A stretch of 44,185 nt of DNA, taken from positions 1-44,185 of the forward strand of contig JAAYXE010000021.1 of assembly GCA_012516075.1 (NCBI GenBank). The letters run 5' to 3'. Positions 25,178 to 31,336 of this stretch are shown here, piece by piece (the first letter of the stretch is position 1; every line of letters starts with the position of its first letter). Source of the DNA: Chloroflexota bacterium. GTDB lineage: Bacteria; Chloroflexota; Anaerolineae; Anaerolineales; UBA4823. Under the pieces are notes generated by a model. It did not search any database, was not told the origin of the DNA, and saw nothing but the letters and a program-made list of their open reading frames with translations. The position numbers and the translations under genes are program-made.

Positions 25178-25468
25178 ATGACAGCGGAGCAATCGAAGCC
25201 ATCCATTCAGCCGCTGGGTTCTCGTGTGCTGGTGCAGCCGCTCGAAGGGGAAAGCAGCCGCACGAATTCGGGGATTTACGTACCTGAAACGGCCAGAGAG
25301 AAACGACAGACCGGAGTGGTCATCGCTGTGGGAGATGATGAGGATATTAAGGTTCAGGTGGACGACCGGGTTGTTTTTGCCAGATACACCGGCACCGAGA
25401 TCCAGTTGAACGGTAGTGAATACCTGCTGGTAGAAAGCAGCGATATTCTGGCCAGGCTGCTGGAATAG
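25178..25468 (+). CDS. groES: Co-chaperonin GroES family protein
   Basis: 96-residue GroES (cpn10). 'IQPLGSRVLVQPLEGESSRT', 'SGIYVPETAREKRQTGVVIAVG', 'VDDRVVFARYTGTEI' and 'SEYLLVESSDILARLL' follow the GroES fold from first strand to C-terminal helix. The mobile loop keeps SGIxVP, although the usual I-V-L tripeptide reads I-Y-V. ATG at 25178 has AGGAGG eight nt upstream; the in-frame GTG at 25157 precedes that site and is unlikely. No groEL follows: a terminator and a convergent gene come next, so this is a stand-alone copy, co-transcribed with the glutaredoxin gene. A divergent paralog with a specialised role is possible. Confidence 0.93.
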   Translation: MTAEQSKPSIQPLGSRVLVQPLEGESSRTNSGIYVPETAREKRQTGVVIAVGDDEDIKVQVDDRVVFARYTGTEIQLNGSEYLLVESSDILARLLE

Positions 25469-25490
25469 CCCGGCGGAAAGAGCTGTTTAT

Positions 25491-25519
25491 TGCCTGCCGC
25501 TCCGGGCAGGCTTTTTGTT
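25491..25519 (+). terminator. Rho-independent terminator after groES
   Basis: GCCTGCC and GGCAGGC pair around a short GC-rich loop and are followed by TTTTTGTTT, 24 bp after the groES stop. Confidence 0.85.
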
Positions 25520-25520
25520 T

Positions 25521-25955
25521 CTAAGACTGCGATTCGGCAATCGGACTGAGCAGGCGCAGCAGGATGAAGTTGATCAGGCTCAGGACGACCGCTATCTCTT
25601 CGCGGCCGGCAGCGACGGCCAGCCCGATGGCGCCGGTGTTCCAGATGCTGGCAGCGGTGGCGAGCCCCTGCACATTCCCCTCTTCCTTGATGATGGCACC
25701 ACCGCCAATAAAGCCGATGCCGGTGATGATGCCCTGGATTACCCGGGCTGAGGTTTCCGCAGAGGCGTCGGGAGCATGGCGGACAATTAAGAAAAATCCA
25801 CAGCTCGCGATGGCGACAATCGGAAAGGTGCGCAGCCCGATGCTGCGCTGGCTGCGGCCGCGTTCCAGCCCGATGGGAAAGGCCAGAAGAAAAGCGATCC
25901 CGACGCGCAGAAAATCGGCAAAGGCGAGCTGGAAGTCGAAAGAAAAATTTTCCAA
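25521..25955 (-). CDS. MgtC/SapB family membrane protein
   Basis: 144 residues with four or five hydrophobic segments. The conserved N-terminal region reads 'FLLAFPIGLERGRSQRSIGLRT', followed by 'GIITGIGFIGGGAIIKEEG' and 'LATAASIWNTGAIGLAVAAG', all hallmarks of MgtC/SapB proteins. Members lack the large cytoplasmic ACT domain when short, as here; they modulate the F-ATPase and magnesium or low-pH adaptation in some bacteria. Monocistronic; it converges on the groES terminator. There is no visible Mg-sensing leader. Confidence 0.92.
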   Translation of the reverse strand: MENFSFDFQLAFADFLRVGIAFLLAFPIGLERGRSQRSIGLRTFPIVAIASCGFFLIVRHAPDASAETSARVIQGIITGIGFIGGGAIIKEEGNVQGLATAASIWNTGAIGLAVAAGREEIAVVLSLINFILLRLLSPIAESQS

Positions 25956-26042
25956 TGCGATCTCTCCCGCTGCGAGATGTACCGTTCGGACCGCAGGTTG
26001 TGATCAATTTAAGAGTTTGCGGGTGCTGTCCGCGGCAGGCGC

Positions 26043-26981
26043 TTATTTGCCGGCGGCAGAGCGCACGGCCTGCACCACGTCCAGTATGGCTTCGATGACC
26101 AGGTCCGGCTGCTCGAAGAGGATATCGTGGCCGCTTTGGCGGGTGATCACCAGTTTCCCGTTTGTTGATAGGCGGGATAATTCCTCCTGCATTTCGAGCC
26201 AGGCCTGGCCTGCCTCCGGAGAGAGACGGACCCCCGGGATGACATCCAGACGGTCGTGTGCCAGCACCCTCAGCGGTATATCCCCAAAAGAGCTTATCTG
26301 GGCCGCCCGCACCTGTTCCATGTTCTGCCAGACGATTTCCACTTCGGCCGCCATCGCTTCGCTGAACTGGTTCTTCGCAGCGAACAGCGCCTGGTAAGCC
26401 TCCAGGCTTTCGGCGGGAAGGTGGCCGTATCCGGGGAGGGGAAGGCGGCGGTAGAAAAGCGCTGGAAGGCCGGTTTTGAAGATCAGCGGCAGCACGCGGA
26501 TTAAGCGGGCCTGCGCGGGCGCACCCTGAGCCCCCAGGCGGCGTAGCTGATCTTCGTGAGCCGAATCCACCATCACCATACCGGCGAGATCCTGGGGGAA
26601 GGTGTGCGCGAAATAGCGCGCCTGCCAGCCACCCGAGGAGTAGCCAACCAGAACATACGGACCGGGGATACCGGCAGCGGCCAGCAGAGCGTGAAGCTCA
26701 GCGGTCATGATGTCTATGGTGCGCGGCTGCGGGCTTCTGTCGCTCCAGCCGATTCCGGCACGGTCATACACGCAGGCGCGCGTGTGGCGAGCGACTTCCG
26801 GCTGGACCAGAGCCCAGCTCAACCCCGGGCTGCCAACAGCGGCTTCGAAGACGACGGTGGGTTCACCGCTGCCCTGGCAGTCGATGTGCAGCCGGTAGCC
26901 GCCGGTGTCCATCAGTCTGCCGGGCGGTGGGTGGCGGGCAGCAAGGCCGGCGCGCAGACGTGCAGCAGCCAGAAAGGTCAT
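26043..26981 (-). CDS. Alpha/beta hydrolase
   Basis: 312 residues from ATG at 26981. 'GYRLHIDCQGSGEPTVVFEAAVG', shortened, starts the hydrolase fold; the nucleophile elbow is G113-Y-S115-S-G117 ('YVLVGYSSGGWQARYF'), the acid probably lies in 'LAHDRLDVIPGV' and the catalytic His in 'RQSGHDILFEQPD'. The oxyanion-type 'GLSWALVQPEVARHTRACVYD' and 'RAGIGWSD' are typical of the family with an N-terminal anchor and PPPGRL linker. The frame opens at TTG 27143, but that TTG is part of a perfect TTGACA promoter box, so translation must begin further downstream; the exact codon is uncertain. Ester or lactone substrate unknown. Confidence 0.85.
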   Translation of the reverse strand: MTFLAAARLRAGLAARHPPPGRLMDTGGYRLHIDCQGSGEPTVVFEAAVGSPGLSWALVQPEVARHTRACVYDRAGIGWSDRSPQPRTIDIMTAELHALLAAAGIPGPYVLVGYSSGGWQARYFAHTFPQDLAGMVMVDSAHEDQLRRLGAQGAPAQARLIRVLPLIFKTGLPALFYRRLPLPGYGHLPAESLEAYQALFAAKNQFSEAMAAEVEIVWQNMEQVRAAQISSFGDIPLRVLAHDRLDVIPGVRLSPEAGQAWLEMQEELSRLSTNGKLVITRQSGHDILFEQPDLVIEAILDVVQAVRSAAGK

Positions 26982-27114
26982 TCCGAGGAGTTCGCCGGCT
27001 GCCAGGGGTAAACGTGCTCCTGTTCTGTTTTTCAATAAAATACCGTAACCTTTCGCTCTGGACCGGGAAACCGGGCCGGAGGGTCCCCCTGCTGCTTGAT
27101 GCCGGTTAACGACT

Positions 27115-27143
27115 ATACAAGCATAAAAAGGATCATTTGTCAA
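27115..27143 (-). promoter_or_regulatory. Promoter of the alpha/beta hydrolase gene
   Basis: Perfect -35 TTGACA (27138-27143) and a weak -10 TTGTAT (27115-27120) with a 17-bp spacer; a better TATAGT lies 3 bp further at an over-long spacing. It excludes the extreme upstream start of the hydrolase frame. Confidence 0.5.
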
Positions 27144-27213
27144 CTACGGGTGTATGCAGTGAGATCCGCTGTATTGACGGATAGCCAGTGAGAGCAGGTA
27201 AATCCATGCAGTA

Positions 27214-27300
27214 GTGGTCTGGGGGAGGTGCTCGTACCCTCCGACACCCAGACCACCATCATTAATATGAGCATCCGGCGCAGTTCCATGCGCCGGATGC
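27214..27300. terminator. Two tandem strong hairpins downstream of the 74-aa gene
   Basis: Hairpin A (27214-27256): GTGGTCTGGG pairs with CCCAGACCAC, with GGAGG/CCTCC pairing inside. Hairpin B (27271-27300): perfect 12-bp stem GCATCCGGCGCA / TGCGCCGGATGC with loop GTTCCA. They are 14 bp apart and sit between the small gene and the hydrolase gene, both on the minus strand. Neither has a proper U-run, so they may be a terminator, an RNA stabiliser or a structured element. Confidence 0.55.
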
Positions 27301-27330
27301 CAGGCCGCGCCTGCTGCATACCTGCAGCGG

Positions 27331-27555
27331 TCAGCGGCAGGCCGTCTGGGTGGTTTCACAGGTGGGGCAGCTGCGCTGCGGCTGGGACTGGCCGCGGAAT
27401 GAAAGCAGGCGGGCGAGCAGCGATCGCGGCTGCACCTTACCGGAGGGTTCATTTGAGTCCTCCTGCCAGACATAGTACTGACGCCGGTAATGCCTCTGGC
27501 GCTGCAGTTCAAGTTCTTTTTCCCACTTCAAAACCGTGAAAATCGCCGGATTCAT
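27331..27555 (-). CDS. Small basic protein under a LacI-type operator
   Basis: 74 residues, not recognised. It begins 'MNPAIFTVLKWEKELELQRQ' and continues 'RHYRRQYYVWQEDSN'; the C-terminus holds 'RSCPTCETTQTAC', a CxxC plus a third Cys. The first third is amphipathic and strongly charged, with no membrane helix. A very strong AAGGAGGAACCGC ribosome site precedes the ATG, which argues that it is expressed. A perfect LacI-family operator (27577-27590) lies 21 bp upstream, and the lacI-type repressor gene ends 52 bp before it on the same strand. The local repressor therefore probably controls it. Function unknown. Confidence 0.7.
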   Translation of the reverse strand: MNPAIFTVLKWEKELELQRQRHYRRQYYVWQEDSNEPSGKVQPRSLLARLLSFRGQSQPQRSCPTCETTQTACR

Positions 27556-27576
27556 GCGGTTCCTCCTTATTTTTCT

Positions 27577-27590
27577 TGTAACCGGTTACA
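27577..27590. promoter_or_regulatory. LacI-family operator before the 74-aa gene
   Basis: Perfect 14-bp palindrome TGTAACCGGTTACA with the central CG typical of LacI/GalR operators. It is repeated, with one mismatch, at the promoter of the adjacent lacI-type gene. Confidence 0.85.
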
Positions 27591-27607
27591 TCTGGGTGTA
27601 AAAAAAA

Positions 27608-28618
27608 TTAAGCGGATTTCCTCACCACCAGCTCTACCGGGAGGGTCACGTTTGTGACCACGCCCGTTTGCAGATACTGGATCAGGTTCTGCGCCAGCAG
27701 CCGCCCGGCGAGGGGGATGTTCTGGCGGATAGTGGTCAGGGGCAGGTTGTTGTAGGCTGCGATCGAGAGGTCATCGTAACCCACCACGGCAACATCCTCC
27801 GGGACTTTTCTGCCGCTGCGCTGGATAACTTCGATGGCTGCGATGGCCATCAGGTCGCTGTTAGCAAAAACGGCGTCCAGATCCGGGGACTGGTCGAGCA
27901 GACGCTGCATCCCTGCCTCGGCTGAAGCGCTGGAGTAATCGCCGTGAAAGCGGAGCGCAGGGTCGGCTTTCAGGCCGGCAGCCTGAAGCGCCATGCGGTA
28001 GCCCTTATAGCGGTGCTGCACCTCGACTTCATCCGCCGGGCCGCCCAGGAAGGCAATGCGCTTGCAGCCCCGGCGCAGCAGATGTTCCGCAGCCAGCCGG
28101 CCGCCGGTGATGTTATCGCCGGTCACGGAGCAGTAGCTGGCATCGGGCGGCGGCGCGCCCCACACGATAAACGGCGCTCCCATCTCGACCAGCGTCTTGA
28201 TGTGCACCTGCTTGCGGCTGGAAGTCATCAGGACAAAGCCGTCGACCCTGCCGGTGTCGAGGTACTGGTGAGCCCATTCCGTATCACGGGGATCGACCTG
28301 CACCACCAGCATATCGTACCCGCTGCTGTGCAGACCACTGGCGATGCCGCCCATGATTTCGAGCACAAAGAGGTCGGCCACGGAGAAGTCCTTGTGATGG
28401 GCGTGGGTGACGAACGCCACCGTGCGGCTCTGGCGCATGCTGAGCTGGCGAGCAGGTGCGTTGATGCGGAAATTATGCTCGCGGGCGATGCGCAGGATGC
28501 GCTCTTTGGTCTCTGCGCGCACCAGCGGGCTGTCGTTCAGCGCTCTTGAGACGGTGGCCTTTGAGACTTTCGCCAGGCGGGCGATATCGGCGATGGTCTG
28601 GACGGACTTCTTGCTCAT
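27608..28618 (-). CDS. LacI-family transcriptional repressor
   Basis: 336 residues. The N-terminal helix-turn-helix and hinge helix read 'QTIADIARLAKVSKATVSRA' then 'LNDSPLVRAETKERILRIA'; the periplasmic-binding-protein-like sensor domain follows ('SRTVAFVTHAHHKDF', 'GFVLMTSSRKQVHIKTLVE', 'AEHLLRRGCKRIAFLGGPAD', 'DLDAVFANSDLMAIAAIEVI', 'VAVVGYDDLSIAAYNNLPLT'). ATG at 28618 follows AGGGAGATCG; the open frame extends seven codons further without a ribosome site. A matching operator overlaps its own promoter (28635-28648), so it is autoregulated. No sugar transport or glycosidase gene is adjacent, so its inducer is unknown. Confidence 0.95.
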   Translation of the reverse strand: MSKKSVQTIADIARLAKVSKATVSRALNDSPLVRAETKERILRIAREHNFRINAPARQLSMRQSRTVAFVTHAHHKDFSVADLFVLEIMGGIASGLHSSGYDMLVVQVDPRDTEWAHQYLDTGRVDGFVLMTSSRKQVHIKTLVEMGAPFIVWGAPPPDASYCSVTGDNITGGRLAAEHLLRRGCKRIAFLGGPADEVEVQHRYKGYRMALQAAGLKADPALRFHGDYSSASAEAGMQRLLDQSPDLDAVFANSDLMAIAAIEVIQRSGRKVPEDVAVVGYDDLSIAAYNNLPLTTIRQNIPLAGRLLAQNLIQYLQTGVVTNVTLPVELVVRKSA

Positions 28619-28634
28619 CGATCTCCCTATTTCT

Positions 28635-28648
28635 TGCAACCGGTTACA
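28635..28648. promoter_or_regulatory. LacI-family operator at the lacI-type promoter
   Basis: TGCAACCGGTTACA, the 14-bp operator with one mismatch. It begins at the transcription start side of the -10 box of the repressor's own promoter, 16 bp before its ATG. Confidence 0.8.
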
Positions 28649-28676
28649 TTTTCGCGGATTTTTACTTTTTTGTCAA
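28648..28676 (-). promoter_or_regulatory. Promoter of the lacI-type gene
   Basis: -35 TTGACA (28671-28676) and -10 GAAAAT (28648-28653), 17-bp spacer. The operator abuts the -10 on its downstream side. Confidence 0.7.
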
Positions 28677-28737
28677 GCACGAAAATCACACTGGAGTAAA
28701 ATTGGTAATATTGAGTCTATGGTTTACGGAGGGGGTT

Positions 28738-29376
28738 ATGAGCTGTTCCCAGTGTCAGGGAATCGAAGAGCTGTTCAGCCCGGCTTATGTGGAGAAAGAG
28801 CTGCAGGTTTACCGCTCGCGGGGACCTGACCGCACCACGCGCATGCTCACCGCGGCGCTCAGGACCATACCCGTAGAGGGGCTGACCCTGCTGGATATCG
28901 GCGGCGGCCTGGGCGCCATACCGCATGACCTGCTCGCCGCAGGGGTGCGTGAGGTTACCAGCGTAGAGGCCTCTTCAGCTTATTTGACCGCCGCCAGGGC
29001 TGAGATGCAGCGGCGCGGCTATGCCGGTCAGGTTCGCTTCTATCACGGCGACTTCGTCGACATCGCCGGCCAGATCCCGCCAGCCGATATCGTTACCCTG
29101 GATCGTGTGATCTGCTGTTATCCCGATATGGAGAGCCTGGTCAGCCTTTCAGCCGAACGGACGCGCAAGCTCTACGGCCTGGTCTATCCCCGCGACACCT
29201 GGTGGACCCGGGCTGGATTCGGGCTCGAAAATATATGGTTTCGCCAGCGGGGCAGCTCTTACCGGGCTTTCGTGCACCCGACGAAAGCCGTTGAAGATTT
29301 GCTCGCCCGGCACGGCCTGAATCTGATCCAAAAGCGGCAGACTCTTGTCTGGCAGGTGGCCGTCTTCGCACGCTGA
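28738..29376 (+). CDS. Class I SAM-dependent methyltransferase (BchM-like in appearance)
   Basis: 212 residues from ATG at 28738, behind GGAGGGGGTT. 'MSCSQCQGIEELFSPAYVEK' holds a CxxC pair; then 'GPDRTTRMLTAALRT', motif I 'TLLDIGGGLGAIPHDLLAAG', 'VTSVEASSAYLTAARAEMQR' and 'ADIVTLDRVICCYPDMESLV'. The 'DRVICCYPD' phrase and 'SLSAERTRKLYGLVYPRDTW' recall the magnesium-protoporphyrin O-methyltransferase group and relatives. No tetrapyrrole genes lie near, so the acceptor is open. It diverges from the lacI-type gene. A terminator follows. Confidence 0.85.
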   Translation: MSCSQCQGIEELFSPAYVEKELQVYRSRGPDRTTRMLTAALRTIPVEGLTLLDIGGGLGAIPHDLLAAGVREVTSVEASSAYLTAARAEMQRRGYAGQVRFYHGDFVDIAGQIPPADIVTLDRVICCYPDMESLVSLSAERTRKLYGLVYPRDTWWTRAGFGLENIWFRQRGSSYRAFVHPTKAVEDLLARHGLNLIQKRQTLVWQVAVFAR

Positions 29377-29457
29377 ACTTCGACTGAAATCACCCGAGAA
29401 AGTTAGCAGAACTTCAAATAACCAGGACCAATCTTTAGCGCCGGCGAAAAGACCGGT

Positions 29458-29493
29458 CAGGCAGGGCATCGAAAAGCTCTGCCTGTTCTTTTT
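29458..29493 (+). terminator. Rho-independent terminator after the methyltransferase
   Basis: CAGGCAGGGC pairs with GCTCTGCCTG (one G-U pair) around an 8-nt loop, followed by TTCTTTTT. It isolates the methyltransferase gene from the corrinoid operon. Confidence 0.88.
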
Positions 29494-29573
29494 ATCATTC
29501 CCTGCTGCGGGTAATATAAAACCAGATAAATTGGATTTTATAACCATTAATATGAAGCTGTTGTCCACTTAAC

Positions 29574-29602
29574 TTGACTCCGCACGACGGCTGTTCTATA
29601 CT
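29574..29602 (+). promoter_or_regulatory. Promoter of the corrinoid methyltransferase operon
   Basis: -35 TTGACT (29574-29579) and -10 TATACT (29597-29602) with an exact 17-bp spacer. It is one of the best promoter matches in the window and lies 50 bp before the CobW-like gene. Confidence 0.8.
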
Positions 29603-29615
29603 TCTCTATAGAAGT
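29600..29615. promoter_or_regulatory. Inverted repeat overlapping the operon's -10 box
   Basis: ACTTCT and AGAAGT flank CTAT. Because it overlaps the last bases of the -10 and the start region, it is positioned as a repressor site. Confidence 0.45.
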
Positions 29616-29620
29616 TCCAG

Positions 29621-29645
29621 CCTTTCGAAGAATTATTCTTAAAGG
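29621..29645 (+). promoter_or_regulatory. Leader palindrome that includes the ribosome site
   Basis: CCTTT pairs with AAAGG and the inner AAGAAT with ATTCTT around a single T, making an almost complete palindrome. The 3' arm AAAGG (29641-29645) is the presumed Shine-Dalgarno of the CobW-like gene, so the hairpin or a bound protein could control translation initiation. Confidence 0.45.
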
Positions 29646-29651
29646 TTTGTC

Positions 29652-30251
29652 ATGCATCTGCTCCTGTTTTCCGGGTTCCTCGGATCCGGAAAGACCACGC
29701 TTGCAGTTCAGGTGGCTCAGGCTGTCGTTGAGCGCGGCAAGCGAGTGGCTATTCTGGTCAACGAAATCGGGGAGGCCGGCATTGACAACCAGCTCATGCG
29801 CCAGCTGGACCTGAATGTGTGGGAACTGCTCAACGGCTGCATCTGCTGCACCCTCAGCGCCGATCTGGTGAGCACCCTGCAGAAGCTGGACGCGGACTAC
29901 GCTCCCGACCTGGTCCTCATCGAACCATCGGGCGCTGCGGATCCGCACAGTGTTCTGCATGCCCTTCCTTATTACCGCGGCAGGCCGCTGGAAAGCCAGC
30001 GCTGTGTGACCATCCTCGACCCGCTGCGACTGCACGTGCTCATCGAAGTCATGACCCCCCTGATCCACTCCCAAATCCAGAACGCCGACTTCATCCTGAT
30101 TGGTAAAAGCGACCTGGCGCAGTCTGAGGAGTTGGAGACTGCCCTGCAGATCGCCCGCACACACAACCCATTCGTAGATGTGGTCTGCGCAGATTTAACC
30201 GCCGGCCTGACGCCGGAGCTGCTTTCACAGGTCGTGCCATGGCTGAGTTGA
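29652..30251 (+). CDS. CobW/HypB/UreG-type GTP-binding protein
   Basis: 199-residue P-loop GTPase of the COG0523/CobW group. Walker A is 'SGFLGSGKTTLAVQ' (8-16), Walker B region 'DLVLIEPSGAADPHSV', the metal-binding Cys motif is 'NGCICCTLSADLV' (C63, C65, C66), and the base-specificity loop reads 'FILIGKSDLAQ' (GKSD in place of NKxD). Such proteins deliver metals or act as chaperones for metal- or cobalamin-dependent enzymes. It is only the G domain: the CobW C-terminal domain is absent. The next gene overlaps it by 13 nt in another frame. As first gene of the corrinoid set it may help load or reactivate the corrinoid protein. Confidence 0.9.
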   Translation: MHLLLFSGFLGSGKTTLAVQVAQAVVERGKRVAILVNEIGEAGIDNQLMRQLDLNVWELLNGCICCTLSADLVSTLQKLDADYAPDLVLIEPSGAADPHSVLHALPYYRGRPLESQRCVTILDPLRLHVLIEVMTPLIHSQIQNADFILIGKSDLAQSEELETALQIARTHNPFVDVVCADLTAGLTPELLSQVVPWLS

Positions 30252-30616
30252 CCCTGGAACCTTACAGTCTGAAACAGCGCTGGCAGCGAAAAAGCGGCAG
30301 CGGGCACTGGGCCCGGATTCTGTCCGAATATCTGGAAAGCCTGGCGCAGGCCTGTGCGCAGCATGAGAACAGCCTGATCGGTCATATTAAGGCGCTGGCC
30401 CTTTTCGCGGAGGGAGGCTGCCTGAGCATCAGCGTGGTGGCCCCCGGGATCCCGGCCAGCACCAGTGGAAAGGATCCAGAATGCCCGGCGCTGGATCTGA
30501 CTTTGAATGTCATTGTGTACGGCCTGCCTCGATCGCTCCTTGAAGAGATCACCCGGCAGGCCGCTTTCTTTACGGCTCAAAAATGGGGACTGGAGGTGAA
30601 AAACATATCGAGCTGA
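30239..30616 (+). CDS. Unidentified 125-aa protein coupled to the CobW-like GTPase
   Basis: 125 residues. It begins 'MAELTLEPYSLKQRWQRK' and has an amphipathic helix ('WARILSEYLESLAQACAQ'), then 'SLIGHIKALALFAEGGCLSI' with a strand, a hydrophobic strand 'LDLTLNVIVYGLPRSLLEEI' and a final helix. The 'IGHIKAL' phrase followed by strands resembles the C-terminal half of longer CobW-like proteins, so it may be the second half of a split GTPase that is about 320 residues in relatives. The ATG overlaps the GTPase gene by 13 nt, indicating translational coupling. A frameshift that split one gene is the alternative. Function unknown. Confidence 0.7.
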   Translation: MAELTLEPYSLKQRWQRKSGSGHWARILSEYLESLAQACAQHENSLIGHIKALALFAEGGCLSISVVAPGIPASTSGKDPECPALDLTLNVIVYGLPRSLLEEITRQAAFFTAQKWGLEVKNISS

Positions 30617-30697
30617 GACCCATCCAAACCTGTTTGCAGCAGAGCATCAGAGCTGCCCTGACCGTAACCGGAACTACGCATAATGAAGGAGTGAGCA

Positions 30698-31336
30698 ATG
30701 ACCGATCAACTGATTAAAGCATTATCCGATCTGGAAGAGGAACTGGTGTTGAAACTGGTTCAGGAGCGCCTGGACGGCGGCGATGACCCGCTGGCAATTC
30801 TGGACGCCTGTCGAGAAGGGATGGCTCAGGTCGGCAAGCGCTATGAAGACGGCGAATACTACGTCTCCGACCTGATCATGGCAGGTGAAATTTTCAAGCA
30901 GGCGAACGCGATCCTGTCCGAAAAGATTCAGGTGGACACCGGCAAGAAGCGCGGAACCGTCGTCATGGGTACGGTAGAAGGCGACATCCACGATATCGGA
31001 AAGGACCTGGTGGTTGGCCTGCTGAAGGCAGGCGGGTATGAGGTCATTGACCTGGGCGTTGATGTGCCTGCGGCGAAATTCGTCAACGCGGTTACTGAGC
31101 ACAGTGCTTCCGTAGTCGGTCTCTCGGGACTGCTGACCACCTCCTTCGATGCGATGAAGGATACCATCGCCGCGCTGGATGCTGCCGGGCTGCGGCCGAA
31201 AGTCAAGGTGATGGTCGGCGGCGGGCCTGTCAACGAGCAGGTGCGTGATTATGTGGGCGCTGATGCGATGGGAGCCGATGCCCAGGCCGCGGTGACCCTG
31301 TGCAACGGCTGGATCGAGTCTGTGGAGGTGGCATGA
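30698..31336 (+). CDS. Corrinoid (B12-binding) methyl-carrier protein, MtbC/MttC/MtaC type
   Basis: 212 residues. Residues 1-85 are the helical cap domain that covers the cofactor ('LVQERLDGGDDPLAILDACR', 'YEDGEYYVSDLIMAGEIFKQ'). The Rossmann-like B12 domain follows with D96-I-H98-D-I-G101 ('TVEGDIHDIGKDLVVGLLK'), in which H98 is the expected lower axial cobalt ligand, 'VVGLSGLLTTSFDAM' and 'VKVMVGGGPVNEQV'. It shuttles a methyl group between two methyltransferases. ATG behind AAGGAGTGAGC. It overlaps the next gene by 4 nt (ATGA), which couples their synthesis one to one. Confidence 0.95.
   Translation: MTDQLIKALSDLEEELVLKLVQERLDGGDDPLAILDACREGMAQVGKRYEDGEYYVSDLIMAGEIFKQANAILSEKIQVDTGKKRGTVVMGTVEGDIHDIGKDLVVGLLKAGGYEVIDLGVDVPAAKFVNAVTEHSASVVGLSGLLTTSFDAMKDTIAALDAAGLRPKVKVMVGGGPVNEQVRDYVGADAMGADAQAAVTLCNGWIESVEVA

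Noticed and set aside
26982..27143. N-terminal extension of the alpha/beta hydrolase
   Set aside because: Its start codon is part of the TTGACA promoter box.
28546..28737. N-terminal extension of the methyltransferase at 28738
   Set aside because: Runs through the lacI promoter and operator; a good ribosome site directly precedes 28738.
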